A program made the translations under genes and the position numbers. Under the pieces are notes generated by a model. It had not been told where the DNA came from. It saw only the letters and a list, made by a program, of their open reading frames with translations, and made no database searches. From Acidobacteriota bacterium (GTDB lineage: Bacteria; Acidobacteriota; B3-B38; Guanabaribacteriales; JAGGZT01): a DNA stretch of 64,000 nt. This document shows, piece after piece, positions 23,652 to 32,757 of the stretch. The DNA is taken from assembly GCA_021161905.1 (NCBI GenBank), contig JAGGZT010000004.1:1-64000 (forward strand). The letters run 5' to 3'. How positions within the stretch are numbered: position 1 is the stretch's first letter; each line of letters opens with the position of its first letter.

Positions 23652-25375
23652 TCTTTCAGTAACTCCTTCCTTATCTTCTCCGCATATTCTTGGTAATCCT
23701 TTTGATAATTCATCTGTATAAGTTCATAAGTTATCTTGGCGATCTTTTCCCTCATCTTTTCCTTTCCCAGCGTTTCCAGCTTCTTCGCCCACTCTATTAT
23801 CTCCCTCAAAAACTCAAGCATAAAATAATGCCGTTCGAGACTGGTAGCTCCATCTACCGGGTGGAAGAAGTTCTGAACGAGATAAGAATCACGGATCATC
23901 AGGGAAAGTTGATAGGCAAGATAATCACGATCGGAAACACCAGCATCGCCTAAAATATCTATCTGCTCCTTGATCCTTACCCCTTCGAGGATATAACCTT
24001 TAAGGAGCTCCACATCCTCCACCCAGCGGGGATATCCTTTCTCGGCAAAAAATGGAGCAAGGTCTTCAAAATACTTGCTCTTCGAGATAAGGGGATCGAT
24101 AGCAGGATAGATTCTCGCTTCGGCAAGACGCCGGGAAAGACCAAAGAAACAACCAGTTACCTTGATCGTCGCCTGGGTTACCGGCTCTGAAAAATCACCA
24201 CCTGGAGGGCTTACCGCTCCAATAATGGTTACGCTTCCCATCCTCTCATCGGAGCCCAAACAACGGACCTTTCCTGCTCGTTCATACCATGAACTTATTC
24301 TGGTCTCAAGATAAGCGGGAAATCCCTCTTCACCCGGTATCTCCTCCAAGCGACCAGACATCTCCCTCAACGCCTGAAGCCAACGGGAGGTGGAATCGGC
24401 AAGCACCAATACATCATAGCCCTGATCCCGGAAGTACTCCCCGAAGGTTACCCCAAGATAGACCGAACTCTCCCGCGCCGACACCGGCATCGCCGAGGTA
24501 TTAACTACCATTATCGTCCGCTCGATCAGGGGCCTTCCTGTATCGGGATCGGTAAGCTCGGGGAACTCGGTAATAAGCTCAACCATCTCTCCTGCCCGCT
24601 CACCACAGCCGACATAGACAACCACCTGAGCCCGAGACTGGCGAGAAAGCTGGTGTTCAGCAACGGTCTTCCCCGTTCCAAAGGCTCCAGGGAGACAACC
24701 GGTTCCTCCTTTAGCAATGGGGAGGAAACCGTCTATTATCCTCGTCCTCGTCTCGAGGAGCTCGGAGAGCTTTAGCCTCTCTTTGATCGGTCGGGGGGTC
24801 CTTATGGGCCATTTTTGAACCATTGAGAGCTCGTGCTTCTTCCCCTCTTTATCCTTCACTACCGCCACCGTATCGTAAGCGCTGAACTCCCCCTTCTTTA
24901 TCTCCAGGATCTCACCGGAGATCCCTACTGGGACCATTATCCGATGCTCAATTAAGGGTGTCTCCTGAACTGTGCCAATTATGTCGCCTTCGACCACTAC
25001 ATCACCCTTCTTTACCTTGGGTACGAACTCCCATTTTTTCTCTGGATCAACCGCTGGGTAATGAACACCTCGGGTAAGGAAAAGACCATATTTCCTCAAC
25101 GGATTGCCCAAACCATCGAATATCTCGGTAAGGATACCGGGACCAAGCTCCACCTGAAGCACATCGCCGGTAAACTCCACTTTTTCCCCGGTGCGGATCA
25201 TTGTAGTATCTTCATAAACCTGAATATCGGCAAGCCCAGGGCGTATTCGGATCACCTCGCCCATCAACCGCTCCTCACCAACATAAACCACTTCCCCCAT
25301 CCTAACGCTACCAGGAATGGTCGCCCGCACCAGGTTCTCATCAATAAGGGTTATCGTGCCTATCCTATCTCCCAC
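23648..25375 (-). CDS. ntpA: V/A-type ATPase catalytic subunit A
   Basis: 575 residues, typical length. Walker A is GAFGTGKTV (about residues 231-239) and the catalytic Glu lies in VYVGCGERAGEM; the arginine-containing LADSTSRWLQALREMS segment and the bulge region (about 110-190) specific to A-type subunits are present. It hydrolyses or makes ATP in the A3B3 head. It overlaps the DUF2764 gene by 16 bases. Confidence 0.96.
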   Translation of the reverse strand: MGDRIGTITLIDENLVRATIPGSVRMGEVVYVGEERLMGEVIRIRPGLADIQVYEDTTMIRTGEKVEFTGDVLQVELGPGILTEIFDGLGNPLRKYGLFLTRGVHYPAVDPEKKWEFVPKVKKGDVVVEGDIIGTVQETPLIEHRIMVPVGISGEILEIKKGEFSAYDTVAVVKDKEGKKHELSMVQKWPIRTPRPIKERLKLSELLETRTRIIDGFLPIAKGGTGCLPGAFGTGKTVAEHQLSRQSRAQVVVYVGCGERAGEMVELITEFPELTDPDTGRPLIERTIMVVNTSAMPVSARESSVYLGVTFGEYFRDQGYDVLVLADSTSRWLQALREMSGRLEEIPGEEGFPAYLETRISSWYERAGKVRCLGSDERMGSVTIIGAVSPPGGDFSEPVTQATIKVTGCFFGLSRRLAEARIYPAIDPLISKSKYFEDLAPFFAEKGYPRWVEDVELLKGYILEGVRIKEQIDILGDAGVSDRDYLAYQLSLMIRDSYLVQNFFHPVDGATSLERHYFMLEFLREIIEWAKKLETLGKEKMREKIAKITYELIQMNYQKDYQEYAEKIRKELLKE

Positions 25376-26235
25376 GACACCTCCTCCTCTTTAGCAGTAG
25401 CTGCGGCTACCAGCTCTTCTCTAATCCTCCCTCCTAAATCGCCCTCCGCCTCTCTCCATCGCTCGAGGATGAGAAGCTTCAGGATATAAGCGAGCACTAC
25501 CTCTACATCAAAATAGATATAGGCGGTGAGCTCGTCTATCTTCCCCCACTTGATCTCGTCGAGCTTCTCCTCAAGGGAAAGGAAATCCCCTTGTTCAACA
25601 AGGGCTGAGACCTCCTTTATCCAAGGCAACTCCCTCCCCAATCCGAAATCAGTTACTGAAAAATTCTTTATAATCGTATCGGAAACTGAAATAATATCAG
25701 CAGATAGAGAGAGAGGAAGACCATCCTTGCAAATCAGGTAATCCTTTACCTCTAAGGACTTAGCCCGGGCACGGAGGGCGGTAACTACATTAATAAGAAT
25801 AACCTCAAAGGTGAAGAAACGACGAAGAAAAAGATTGGGAGTGGAAAGAGCTTCATAATAATAGAGCTCAAGCAACCGATCTAAAGGGTCAATCTTCTCT
25901 ATCTTCCCTGCTTTATATTCCTCGAGGTAAGCCTGCATAAACTGCGGAAACTCCTCTCTACCCCCTTCCCCCTCCTCCTCTTCCTCAAGCCACCTTTTAA
26001 GCTCTTCCTGGGAATATGTTCCCCAGGGAAGAAATCTCCCCTCTCCAGTCAAAAGATGATGAAGATTCAAACCATCGTACCTTCTCAAGATAATATCAAC
26101 AAAGGGCCAATGAACCTCCTCAATAAACTTCCTCTTTACCCGGAGGAAATCGCCCAAAGTAAACCGAGGACGTACTCCGCGCTCAAGCTTTATGAGAGAG
26201 GCGATTAAATAAGTATAATAATTGCCCGTTATCAT
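25360..26235 (-). CDS. DUF2764 protein of V/A-type ATPase operons
   Basis: 291 residues beginning MITGNYYTYLIASL, the start typical of DUF2764. The family is found almost only between the E and A genes of bacterial V/A ATPases (spirochaetes, Chlamydia, Bacteroidetes), where no subunit C is encoded, so it is thought to stand in for C at the base of the shaft; this is family knowledge plus inference. Mostly helical, no membrane segments. Adjacent to the E-like gene (one-base contact) and overlapping A. Confidence 0.85.
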   Translation of the reverse strand: MITGNYYTYLIASLIKLERGVRPRFTLGDFLRVKRKFIEEVHWPFVDIILRRYDGLNLHHLLTGEGRFLPWGTYSQEELKRWLEEEEEGEGGREEFPQFMQAYLEEYKAGKIEKIDPLDRLLELYYYEALSTPNLFLRRFFTFEVILINVVTALRARAKSLEVKDYLICKDGLPLSLSADIISVSDTIIKNFSVTDFGLGRELPWIKEVSALVEQGDFLSLEEKLDEIKWGKIDELTAYIYFDVEVVLAYILKLLILERWREAEGDLGGRIREELVAAATAKEEEVSWEIG

Positions 26236-27062
26236 TATCGTTCCTTCTCTGTACCCTCTTTATTTCCTCCCTTCTTCGTCCCTTTATCTTCCTTTTTCTT
26301 TCCCCTTTTTTCCTCTTCAGGCTTCTCATCCTCTCCCAAAAAATATCTGCGGAAATCTGGCCGGAGGAAGGAGACAAAAGAATCGGTAAGGGCTTCCATG
26401 GTAATATCAAGCTGGTAGTTTTCTCCCTTAGGCCCCACCTTGAAACCTACCTTGCCGTCCAAAATACCTATCTCCACCTTGGGCTTCTTCTCGGCTTTCT
26501 CTCTAATCTCTTTCTCGATCTTCTCTATGAAATAACCCTTCATCTCCTTCGCCTTTTCCTTGGGAAGAAGGAGCTCTATATCAGTAACCTCTCCCTTCCT
26601 CTTGCTGAATTCAGCAATCATAGTAAGGACCGCTTTCTTCAAGAAATCGGAATCGGTAAGAACCCCTTCTACCTCCTTGGCTACACTTCTTTTCAATAGA
26701 TGCTCCTCAAGATCTTCCTTCAGTTTAAGGAGAAAATCGCGCCCTGCTATCTTCAGGCTTTGCTCAAAACGCTCTCTTTCGCTAGCAAGCTTTCTCTCCA
26801 TCTCTTCATACTTCTTCTTTATCTCCTCCTCCACCTTCTTTCGCTTCTTCTTTATCTCCTCTTCCGCTTCTGCCTTCAGCTTCGCCACCTCTTCTTCGGT
26901 GGTCCTTATTCCCTCGTCTTTGATCTTCTTGATTAATTCCTTTACCCCTAACTCCTCCTTTCCTTCCTCATCATCCTTCCTCTTACCCTCAACCCGAGAC
27001 TTGCCAAAGAAGTACCCTACTATTAATGCTAAAAAGATCGCAGTCATCCAGACATATATCAT
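26235..27062 (-). CDS. V/A-type ATPase E-like stalk subunit with N-terminal membrane segment
   Basis: 275 residues. A hydrophobic segment at residues 3-19 is followed by a long charged coiled coil (about 25-130), then a compact domain (about 135-230) resembling subunit E, and a lysine/glutamate-rich disordered tail (about 232-275). E subunits build the peripheral stalk. The N-terminal anchor is unlike soluble archaeal/V-type E and resembles the membrane-anchored b subunit of F-type enzymes. It is the first gene of the operon, with AGAGGA before ATG 27062. Confidence 0.75.
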   Translation of the reverse strand: MIYVWMTAIFLALIVGYFFGKSRVEGKRKDDEEGKEELGVKELIKKIKDEGIRTTEEEVAKLKAEAEEEIKKKRKKVEEEIKKKYEEMERKLASERERFEQSLKIAGRDFLLKLKEDLEEHLLKRSVAKEVEGVLTDSDFLKKAVLTMIAEFSKRKGEVTDIELLLPKEKAKEMKGYFIEKIEKEIREKAEKKPKVEIGILDGKVGFKVGPKGENYQLDITMEALTDSFVSFLRPDFRRYFLGEDEKPEEEKRGKKKEDKGTKKGGNKEGTEKER

Positions 27063-27133
27063 CGCTTCCTCTCACCAGCTATGAAGGTTGACCACTTCAC
27101 CCATCAATGCCCCTTCTCAAGGCATATCATCTT

Positions 27134-27161
27134 ATTATGATAAAAAAGGCGGAGTTGTCAA
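27134..27161 (-). promoter_or_regulatory. Promoter of the V/A-type ATPase operon
   Basis: Minus strand TTGACA (27161-27156), 16-base spacer, CATAAT (27139-27134), about 70 bases before the E gene start. Confidence 0.72.
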
Positions 27162-27226
27162 GCCGTAATCTATATTACCATATATTTAAAAAGAGCTATC
27201 CGGCAGCAGATTAGGCCCAATACCCC

Positions 27227-27256
27227 TTGATTAAATCACCGCCAGCCAGCTAAACT
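27227..27256 (+). promoter_or_regulatory. Possible promoter of the dppBC-like genes
   Basis: TTGATT (27227-27232), 18-base spacer, TAAACT (27251-27256), 44 bases before the ATG at 27300. Confidence 0.35.
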
Positions 27257-27299
27257 TTTAACGAGATTATGAGACTGAGGCGGTGGAAGTTTTCATAAC

Positions 27300-28229
27300 A
27301 TGAAAAAATACATTACAAGACGACTGCTTCTCGCCATCCCCACGGTAATTGGGGTAGTAACCCTTGTTTTTTCTTTCATCCATTTCATCCCTGGGGATCC
27401 GGTATTGGCAATGCTCGGAGAAAACGCACCTGAAGCGGATATAACCGCCCTTAGGGAACAACTCGGTTTGAACAAACCTCTATATATCCAGTATATCGAC
27501 TACATCAAAGGACTAGTAAGAGGGGATCTCGGCTTTTCCTTACGAACAGGGCGTCCTGTTCTCGTTACCGTGTTATCGCGTTATCCGGCAACAATAGAAC
27601 TTGCTTTAGCCAGCCTCGCCCTTGCCCTTCTCATCTCCCTCCCTTTAGGAGTAATCGCCGCTACTAAGCGGAATACCTTCCTCGACCATCTTGCCCGTTT
27701 CTTCTCCCTTTTTGGGCTCTCCATTCCCAATTTCTGGTTGGGACCGCTCCTCATCATCATCTTCTCCCTAAAGTTAAACCTCCTCCCCGTATCCGGACGC
27801 GGAGGAATATCTCACCTCATCCTTCCTGCCATCACTTTAGGAACCGCCCTATCCGCTATCCTTACCCGGATGGTTCGAGCAAGCCTCCTCGAGGAAATAG
27901 GGAAGGAGTATATAAGGGCAGCAAGGGCAAGGGGACTACCAGAATATATAGTCATTGGGAAACACGCCCTTAAGAACGCTTTAATACCAGTGATAACCAT
28001 TATCGGGCTCCAATTCGGTACCCTTCTTGCCGGAGCGATAATTACCGAGACGATCTTCGCCTGGCCCGGGATTGGACGCCTCCTCATCCAAGCGATAAAC
28101 CAACGCGACTACCCGGTGGTCCAGGGAACGATATTAGCCATATCCTTCGGATATATATTGGTAAACCTGCTGACCGATATCGCTTACTCCTTAGCAGATC
28201 CGAGGATAAGATATGGAGAAAAAGGATGA
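27300..28229 (+). CDS. Oligopeptide/dipeptide-type ABC transporter permease (DppB-like)
   Basis: 309 residues with six membrane helices. It starts MKKYITRRLLLAIPTVIGV, the standard DppB/OppB first helix, has the periplasmic domain with FIPGDPVLAMLGENAP, and the EAA loop near EYIRAARARGLPEYIVIGKHALKNALIPVI that contacts the ATPase. Substrates in the family are peptides, nickel or glycans, so specificity is open. No binding protein or ATPase gene adjoins it; those subunits must be encoded elsewhere. Overlaps the next gene by four bases. Confidence 0.9.
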   Translation: MKKYITRRLLLAIPTVIGVVTLVFSFIHFIPGDPVLAMLGENAPEADITALREQLGLNKPLYIQYIDYIKGLVRGDLGFSLRTGRPVLVTVLSRYPATIELALASLALALLISLPLGVIAATKRNTFLDHLARFFSLFGLSIPNFWLGPLLIIIFSLKLNLLPVSGRGGISHLILPAITLGTALSAILTRMVRASLLEEIGKEYIRAARARGLPEYIVIGKHALKNALIPVITIIGLQFGTLLAGAIITETIFAWPGIGRLLIQAINQRDYPVVQGTILAISFGYILVNLLTDIAYSLADPRIRYGEKG

Positions 28230-29047
28230 GGCTCTTTAAAGAGAATCCAGCTACCTCCTTCGGAGTAGCGGTAATCTCCATCTTTATCGTGATAGCCATT
28301 CTCGCTCCCCTCATTGCTCCCTACCCCCCTGAAGAACAGGAGCTCAGCCAACGTCTTGCCCCTCCCTCACTCTTCCATCCGATGGGAAGGGATGACTTTG
28401 GACGGGACATCCTCTCACGGGCGATCTATGGGGTACGGGTCTCCATTTTAGTGGGGATAGTGGTGGTAGGAATATCAGCCGTTATCGGGGTAATCCTCGG
28501 CCTTATTGCGGGCTACTTTGGCGGTTTCCTGGACGAGCTTCTGATGAGGATTGTGGATATCCTCCTCGCCTTTCCTGGTATTCTCCTCGCTATTGCCATC
28601 GTGGCGGTGTTAGGTCCTGGGCTTAAAAACCTCCTCCTCGCTCTTTCCCTCATCGGCTGGGTCTCCTACGCCAGATTAACCCGGGGACAGGTTTTAAAAA
28701 TAAAAGAACTGGAGTATATTGAAGCAGCACGGGCAATAGGGGCGGGAAACCTCCGTATCCTTTTCCGTCACCTCCTTCCCAATGTGATCCCACCGGTAAT
28801 CATACAAGCCACCCTGGGGATCGCTGGAGTAATCATCGCCGAGGCGAGCTTGAGCTTCCTCGGACTTGGGGTACCACCTCCCTCTCCCTCTTTAGGGGGG
28901 ATGCTCAGCGAGGGGCTTTCGCATTTAGTTGACGCCCCTCATCTAACCATATTTCCTGGTTTGATGATCTCGCTTCTCGTCCTCGCCTTCAACTTCCTGG
29001 GGGATGGCCTCAGGGATTTGCTCGATCCTCGGCTGAAGAACTACTAA
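28226..29047 (+). CDS. Oligopeptide/dipeptide-type ABC transporter permease (DppC-like)
   Basis: 273 residues. N-terminal helix after a short basic start, then LAPPSLFHPMGRDDFGRDILSR, the hallmark of DppC/OppC proteins, and the EAA loop ELEYIEAARAIGAGNLRILFRHLLPN. C-terminus ends GDGLRDLLDPRL, also typical. It pairs with the preceding permease as a heterodimer. Its stop codon overlaps that of the convergent cupin gene by three bases, so no terminator lies between. Confidence 0.9.
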   Translation: MRLFKENPATSFGVAVISIFIVIAILAPLIAPYPPEEQELSQRLAPPSLFHPMGRDDFGRDILSRAIYGVRVSILVGIVVVGISAVIGVILGLIAGYFGGFLDELLMRIVDILLAFPGILLAIAIVAVLGPGLKNLLLALSLIGWVSYARLTRGQVLKIKELEYIEAARAIGAGNLRILFRHLLPNVIPPVIIQATLGIAGVIIAEASLSFLGLGVPPPSPSLGGMLSEGLSHLVDAPHLTIFPGLMISLLVLAFNFLGDGLRDLLDPRLKNY

Positions 29048-29406
29048 TTAGAGGAGATCCTACCGTAATCATCGACCAGCCGGACCACATCGTCGAGATG
29101 AGGAGTGGATACCTCGACTACATCGCAGGCCTCATCGGCGCGCATCCGATGCTTCACCCCTGGCTTTATCCGGTAGCTTTTTCCTGGCTCGAGAGTAAGC
29201 TCCTTAAGACCATCACCTTCATCTACAACCAGGGTCATCCTCCCCCGGAGGAGATAAATGGTCTCGTCCTTTACATTGTGATATTGAAGGCTAAGCTGAT
29301 GTCCTTTCTCGATGTGAAGTATCTTACCCACATAGGATTCACTATGAGCAAATATAAGCTCGTAACCCCAAGGTTTTTCAACCTTTTTTATCTCCTGATA
29401 GCCCAT
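29044..29406 (-). CDS. Cupin, mannose-6-phosphate isomerase type II-like
   Basis: 120 residues forming one cupin barrel. It has KPWGYELIFAHSESYVGKILHI, LSLQYHNVKDETIYLLRG (metal-ligand Q-H-E pattern) and IKPGVKHRMRA with the later His. This matches the C-terminal isomerase domain of ManC/type II PMI, usually acting on sugar phosphates. Here it stands alone without the guanylyltransferase domain. It overlaps ptsI by 29 bases and is the last gene of the long minus-strand operon. Confidence 0.82.
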   Translation of the reverse strand: MGYQEIKKVEKPWGYELIFAHSESYVGKILHIEKGHQLSLQYHNVKDETIYLLRGRMTLVVDEGDGLKELTLEPGKSYRIKPGVKHRMRADEACDVVEVSTPHLDDVVRLVDDYGRISSN

Positions 29407-31192
29407 TTCCTCCTCCCCGGTGGTTGTTGCGTAATTCAGTAAGAACCCTCCCGCTAAAACGGCTCGCCATCCTCTCTAAAAGGTATTCCTCTATCTCCTT
29501 GGCGGTGGAGAAGGTCAAAACCCGCCTTGCTATCTCCTCAGCCTCGGAGAGAGAAACCGAGCGAATCACATTCTTGATAAGGGGAATGGATGCCGGATTC
29601 ATACTCAATTGGGTAAGCCCCATTCCAAGGAGAACCATCACCAAGATGGGATCGGCGGCGATCTCACCACATATATTGACCTCTATCTCCGCCTTTTTTG
29701 CCGCCTCCACGACGAACTTCACACTCCTCAAAATGGCTGGATGAAGTGGTTGATAGAGATGGCTCACCGCCATATTGGTCCGGTCAACAGCGAGGAAGTA
29801 CTGAACAAGATCATTGGTACCGATGCTAAAGAAATCCGCCTCCATCGCCAGGATATCAGCGGTAGCTGCGGCTGAGGGAACTTCTATCATCACCCCAAGC
29901 GGCATATCTTCGTTGATAGGAACCCCTTCCCTCTTCAATTCCTCCTTAGCCTCGGAGAATATCTCTTTTACTTCCCTCAACTCCTCCAATCCAGAGATAA
30001 GAGGAAACACCACCCTTATATCCCCATATGCACTCGCCCTCAAGAGTGCCCGAAGCTGGGTCTTGAAAAGATCTCTCCTCTTCAGACAATAACGGATAGC
30101 CCTAAGCCCCAATACTGGATTCGCCTCGTCTGGCGCCCCCTCCCTGTCACTTAACTTCTCACCGCCAAGATCGAGAGTGCGTACGATAGCTGGATGAGGA
30201 GAGACCTTCTCAGTCAATTCCCGATACACCTGGAAGTGCTCCTCTTCAGTAGGAGGCTCAAAACCCGGTTTAAGGAAGAGAAATTCAGACCGATAAAGAC
30301 CAATACCCTCTGCCCCATAAGCGATGGCAGCATCCACCTCCTCGGGAAGATCGATATTTGCCTGAAGGGTCACCTTCACTCCGTCGGTGGTCACCGCCTC
30401 CAGCTCCTTGGTTCGGAAAAGCCTCGCCTCATAGTCTCGGAGCTGGAGCTGCTTCACCCGGTACTCCTTTATAAGCACCTCGGTCGGTTCCACAATTACC
30501 ACCCCTTCATCGCCATCGATTATCACCCTATCCCCAGTCCTCACCTCAGAAGTTACCCCATTCACCCCTACCACCGCCGGTATCTTCCGGGAACGGGCGA
30601 TGATCCCGGTATGGGAGGTAGCCCCCCCGGTATCGGTAGCGAACCCAAGAAGAAAACGAGGGGCAAGATGGGCGAGATCAGAGGGGGTAAGATTGGGGGC
30701 AATCACTATCACCTCCTCGGAAAGAGACATCTTGGACTGGAAAAAAGGGGAGGAAGAGAGGTTCAAAAGTAATCTATTTCCCACATCCTCTATATCCACC
30801 TTGCGGTCTCTGAAAAACTCATCTTCGATGGAAGAAAAGGCAGCGATTATATCGTCTATTACCAACCTTATTGCCCACTCTACATTGACCCGGCTTTCTT
30901 TTATAACCCGCTCCACCTCAGCGATGAAAACCGGATCCTCAAGCATCATCAGATGAGAGTCGAAGATACAGACAGGTATACCCCCACCCTCTTGAGAGAA
31001 CCGCTTTTTGAGATCGATGAGCTGTCTTTTAGAGCGGGAAAGCGCCTCCTTCAACTTCTTTAGCTCTAAGGGAATATCTTCCTCCTGGATGCTCCTCCGA
31101 ATTACCGGGATCCTTCTACTTTTAAGGACAAGAGCTTTACCAATGGCGATACCTGGTGATATCCCATTCCCCCTCAATACCCGTCCCTTCAT
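29378..31192 (-). CDS. ptsI: PTS phosphoenolpyruvate-protein phosphotransferase (enzyme I)
   Basis: 604 residues (family 570-610). It autophosphorylates from PEP on the His in GGATSHTGIIARS (about residue 195) and passes the phosphate to HPr. The C-terminal PEP-binding barrel has GIGLYRSEFLFL, the LDLGGEK strand, and GTNDLVQYFLAVDR, with the Cys region VNICGEIAADP. Its ATG overlaps the HPr stop by four bases. Together with HPr, HprK and an EIIA it forms a phosphorelay, but no sugar permease is encoded here. Confidence 0.96.
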   Translation of the reverse strand: MKGRVLRGNGISPGIAIGKALVLKSRRIPVIRRSIQEEDIPLELKKLKEALSRSKRQLIDLKKRFSQEGGGIPVCIFDSHLMMLEDPVFIAEVERVIKESRVNVEWAIRLVIDDIIAAFSSIEDEFFRDRKVDIEDVGNRLLLNLSSSPFFQSKMSLSEEVIVIAPNLTPSDLAHLAPRFLLGFATDTGGATSHTGIIARSRKIPAVVGVNGVTSEVRTGDRVIIDGDEGVVIVEPTEVLIKEYRVKQLQLRDYEARLFRTKELEAVTTDGVKVTLQANIDLPEEVDAAIAYGAEGIGLYRSEFLFLKPGFEPPTEEEHFQVYRELTEKVSPHPAIVRTLDLGGEKLSDREGAPDEANPVLGLRAIRYCLKRRDLFKTQLRALLRASAYGDIRVVFPLISGLEELREVKEIFSEAKEELKREGVPINEDMPLGVMIEVPSAAATADILAMEADFFSIGTNDLVQYFLAVDRTNMAVSHLYQPLHPAILRSVKFVVEAAKKAEIEVNICGEIAADPILVMVLLGMGLTQLSMNPASIPLIKNVIRSVSLSEAEEIARRVLTFSTAKEIEEYLLERMASRFSGRVLTELRNNHRGGGNGLSGDKKG

Positions 31193-31458
31193 CCCTCTTC
31201 CCCAAAACCGGTAGCAACCAATTCCGAAAGAGCCCTTACAGCCTCCTCCTCGTCCTCCCCTGAGGCAGAGATCTCTATTCGCGATCCCTTGGGAGCAGTG
31301 AGGAGGAGGATCCCCATAATGCTCTTCCCATTAACGGTAAAGCCGTCCTTACTAACCTTAACCTCAGAGGCAAACCGGCTTGCCAACTGGACAAACCTCG
31401 CCGCTGCCCGGGCATGAAGCCCCAACTTATTGACGATCTCCACCTCTCGACTGACCAA
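31189..31458 (-). CDS. ptsH: Phosphocarrier protein HPr
   Basis: 89 residues. His15-equivalent is in LGLHARAAARF and Ser46-equivalent in NGKSIMGIL, so both the PEP-dependent site and the HprK target are present. The C-terminal half reads GSRIEISASGEDEEEAVRAL, standard for HPr. It lies five bases after EIIA-Man and overlaps ptsI. Presence of hprK in the same operon supports Ser phosphorylation as the control input. Confidence 0.96.
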   Translation of the reverse strand: MVSREVEIVNKLGLHARAAARFVQLASRFASEVKVSKDGFTVNGKSIMGILLLTAPKGSRIEISASGEDEEEAVRALSELVATGFGEEG

Positions 31459-31463
31459 TTCCT

Positions 31464-31874
31464 CTATCTCCCAGTAGCTGAGAGAAGTTCACTGGCTACA
31501 TAGATGCTCTTTTTACCTCGCTCCTTAAGCTCAGTGGCAATTTGCTTCAGCTTCATATCCTCCCGCTGAAACTCCACCAATTTTATCAACATCGGAAGGT
31601 TGACCCCGGTAACGATCTCCACCTCTCCCTCTTTAAGAAAGGACAGACTTATGTTGGTCGGTGTCCCTCCAAACATATCGGTAAGTATCAACACTCCCTC
31701 CCCCTTATTCACTTCCTTTATCGCCTTCTTGATCCTCGACCGGGAGTAATCCACATCATCATCCCATCCTATCGAGATCGCCTTTACCGGTCCCATCTCT
31801 CCCACTATCTTGTGACATGCCGAGATGAGCTCATCACCCAAATTACCATGGGTTATCACTACTGCTCCTACCAT
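31464..31874 (-). CDS. PTS EIIA, mannose family
   Basis: 136 residues, an EIIA-Man fold. The phospho-acceptor His is in VVITHGNLGDELISA (residue 9), followed by LILTDMFGGTPTNISL and VNLPMLIKL typical of the family. With no EIIB/C/D genes here it is likely a regulatory phosphate acceptor, as inferred for similar hprK-rapZ-EIIA-HPr-EI clusters in other bacteria. Start shows no strong ribosome site; gap to rapZ is 16 bases. Confidence 0.93.
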   Translation of the reverse strand: MVGAVVITHGNLGDELISACHKIVGEMGPVKAISIGWDDDVDYSRSRIKKAIKEVNKGEGVLILTDMFGGTPTNISLSFLKEGEVEIVTGVNLPMLIKLVEFQREDMKLKQIATELKERGKKSIYVASELLSATGR

Positions 31875-31890
31875 CTCATCTCTCCTAAAA

Positions 31891-32757
31891 TTATTGCCTT
31901 TCTATATCGCGGTGGCAAACCCTTACCATAAAGCCCTTATCCTCAATGAACTTGGCGAGTTCATTTGCCACCACAACCGAACGATGCCTCCCTCCTGTAC
32001 AACCTATACCTATGGTGAGATAACTCTTTCCCTCAGCAATAAACCGAGGAAGGAGGAAGGAAATAAAACCGGTCAACCTTTTAAAGAATTCCTGATACTC
32101 CTTGCCCCCAGTAACAAAACGACATACCTCCTCTTCGATACCGGTTTTATTCCTCAACTCCTCGTTGAAATGGGGATTGGGAAGAAACCTAACATCAAAG
32201 ACGAGGTCAGAATCGTTGGGGAGCCCGTATTTATACCCAAAACTGACCACAGATATAAAAAGCTTCCTCTTCCTTCTCCCTTCGGAGAGAAGCTCGAAGA
32301 GATAACTCCGAAATTGATGCACATTGAACCGCGAGGTATCAACGATTATATCCGCTTTTGTCCTCACATTGGCGAGTAGCTTCCTTTCCTCAGCTATATT
32401 CTCCTTTATCGTATCCAGAGTCCCCAATGGATGGGGACGTCGGGACTCGCTATACCTCCGGATCAACACATCATCATCCGCCTCAAGAAAGATGAGGGTC
32501 ATCGGAAGCTTCCTTTTCCTCAACTCCTCATATACCTGATCGAAGTCGGAGAGGAAATTTCGCTCCCTAATATCGATAACCACCCCTATTTTGGTTATTT
32601 CTTCACTCGATACCTCACAGAGATCAACAAATGTGGGGATAAGGCGGATGGGAAGATTGTCTACACAAAAATAACCTAAATCCTCAAGGGTATGAATAGC
32701 CAAACTCTTACCTGAGCCGGAAAGCCCCGTTATGATGGCAAAATTAGCGATCCTCAC
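31891..32757 (-). CDS. rapZ: RapZ/YvcJ family nucleotide-binding protein
   Basis: 288 residues. N-terminal P-loop is ITGLSGSGKSLAIHTLEDLGYFCVDNLP; the C-terminal half has VSFGYKYGLPNDSDLVFDVRFLPNPH and the signature IGIGCTGGRHRSVVVAN. In enterobacteria RapZ binds sRNAs that control glucosamine-6-phosphate synthase; in Bacillus the homologue binds nucleotides. The exact role here is unknown. It begins with GTG, overlapping the hprK stop by four bases. Confidence 0.94.
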   Translation of the reverse strand: MRIANFAIITGLSGSGKSLAIHTLEDLGYFCVDNLPIRLIPTFVDLCEVSSEEITKIGVVIDIRERNFLSDFDQVYEELRKRKLPMTLIFLEADDDVLIRRYSESRRPHPLGTLDTIKENIAEERKLLANVRTKADIIVDTSRFNVHQFRSYLFELLSEGRRKRKLFISVVSFGYKYGLPNDSDLVFDVRFLPNPHFNEELRNKTGIEEEVCRFVTGGKEYQEFFKRLTGFISFLLPRFIAEGKSYLTIGIGCTGGRHRSVVVANELAKFIEDKGFMVRVCHRDIERQ

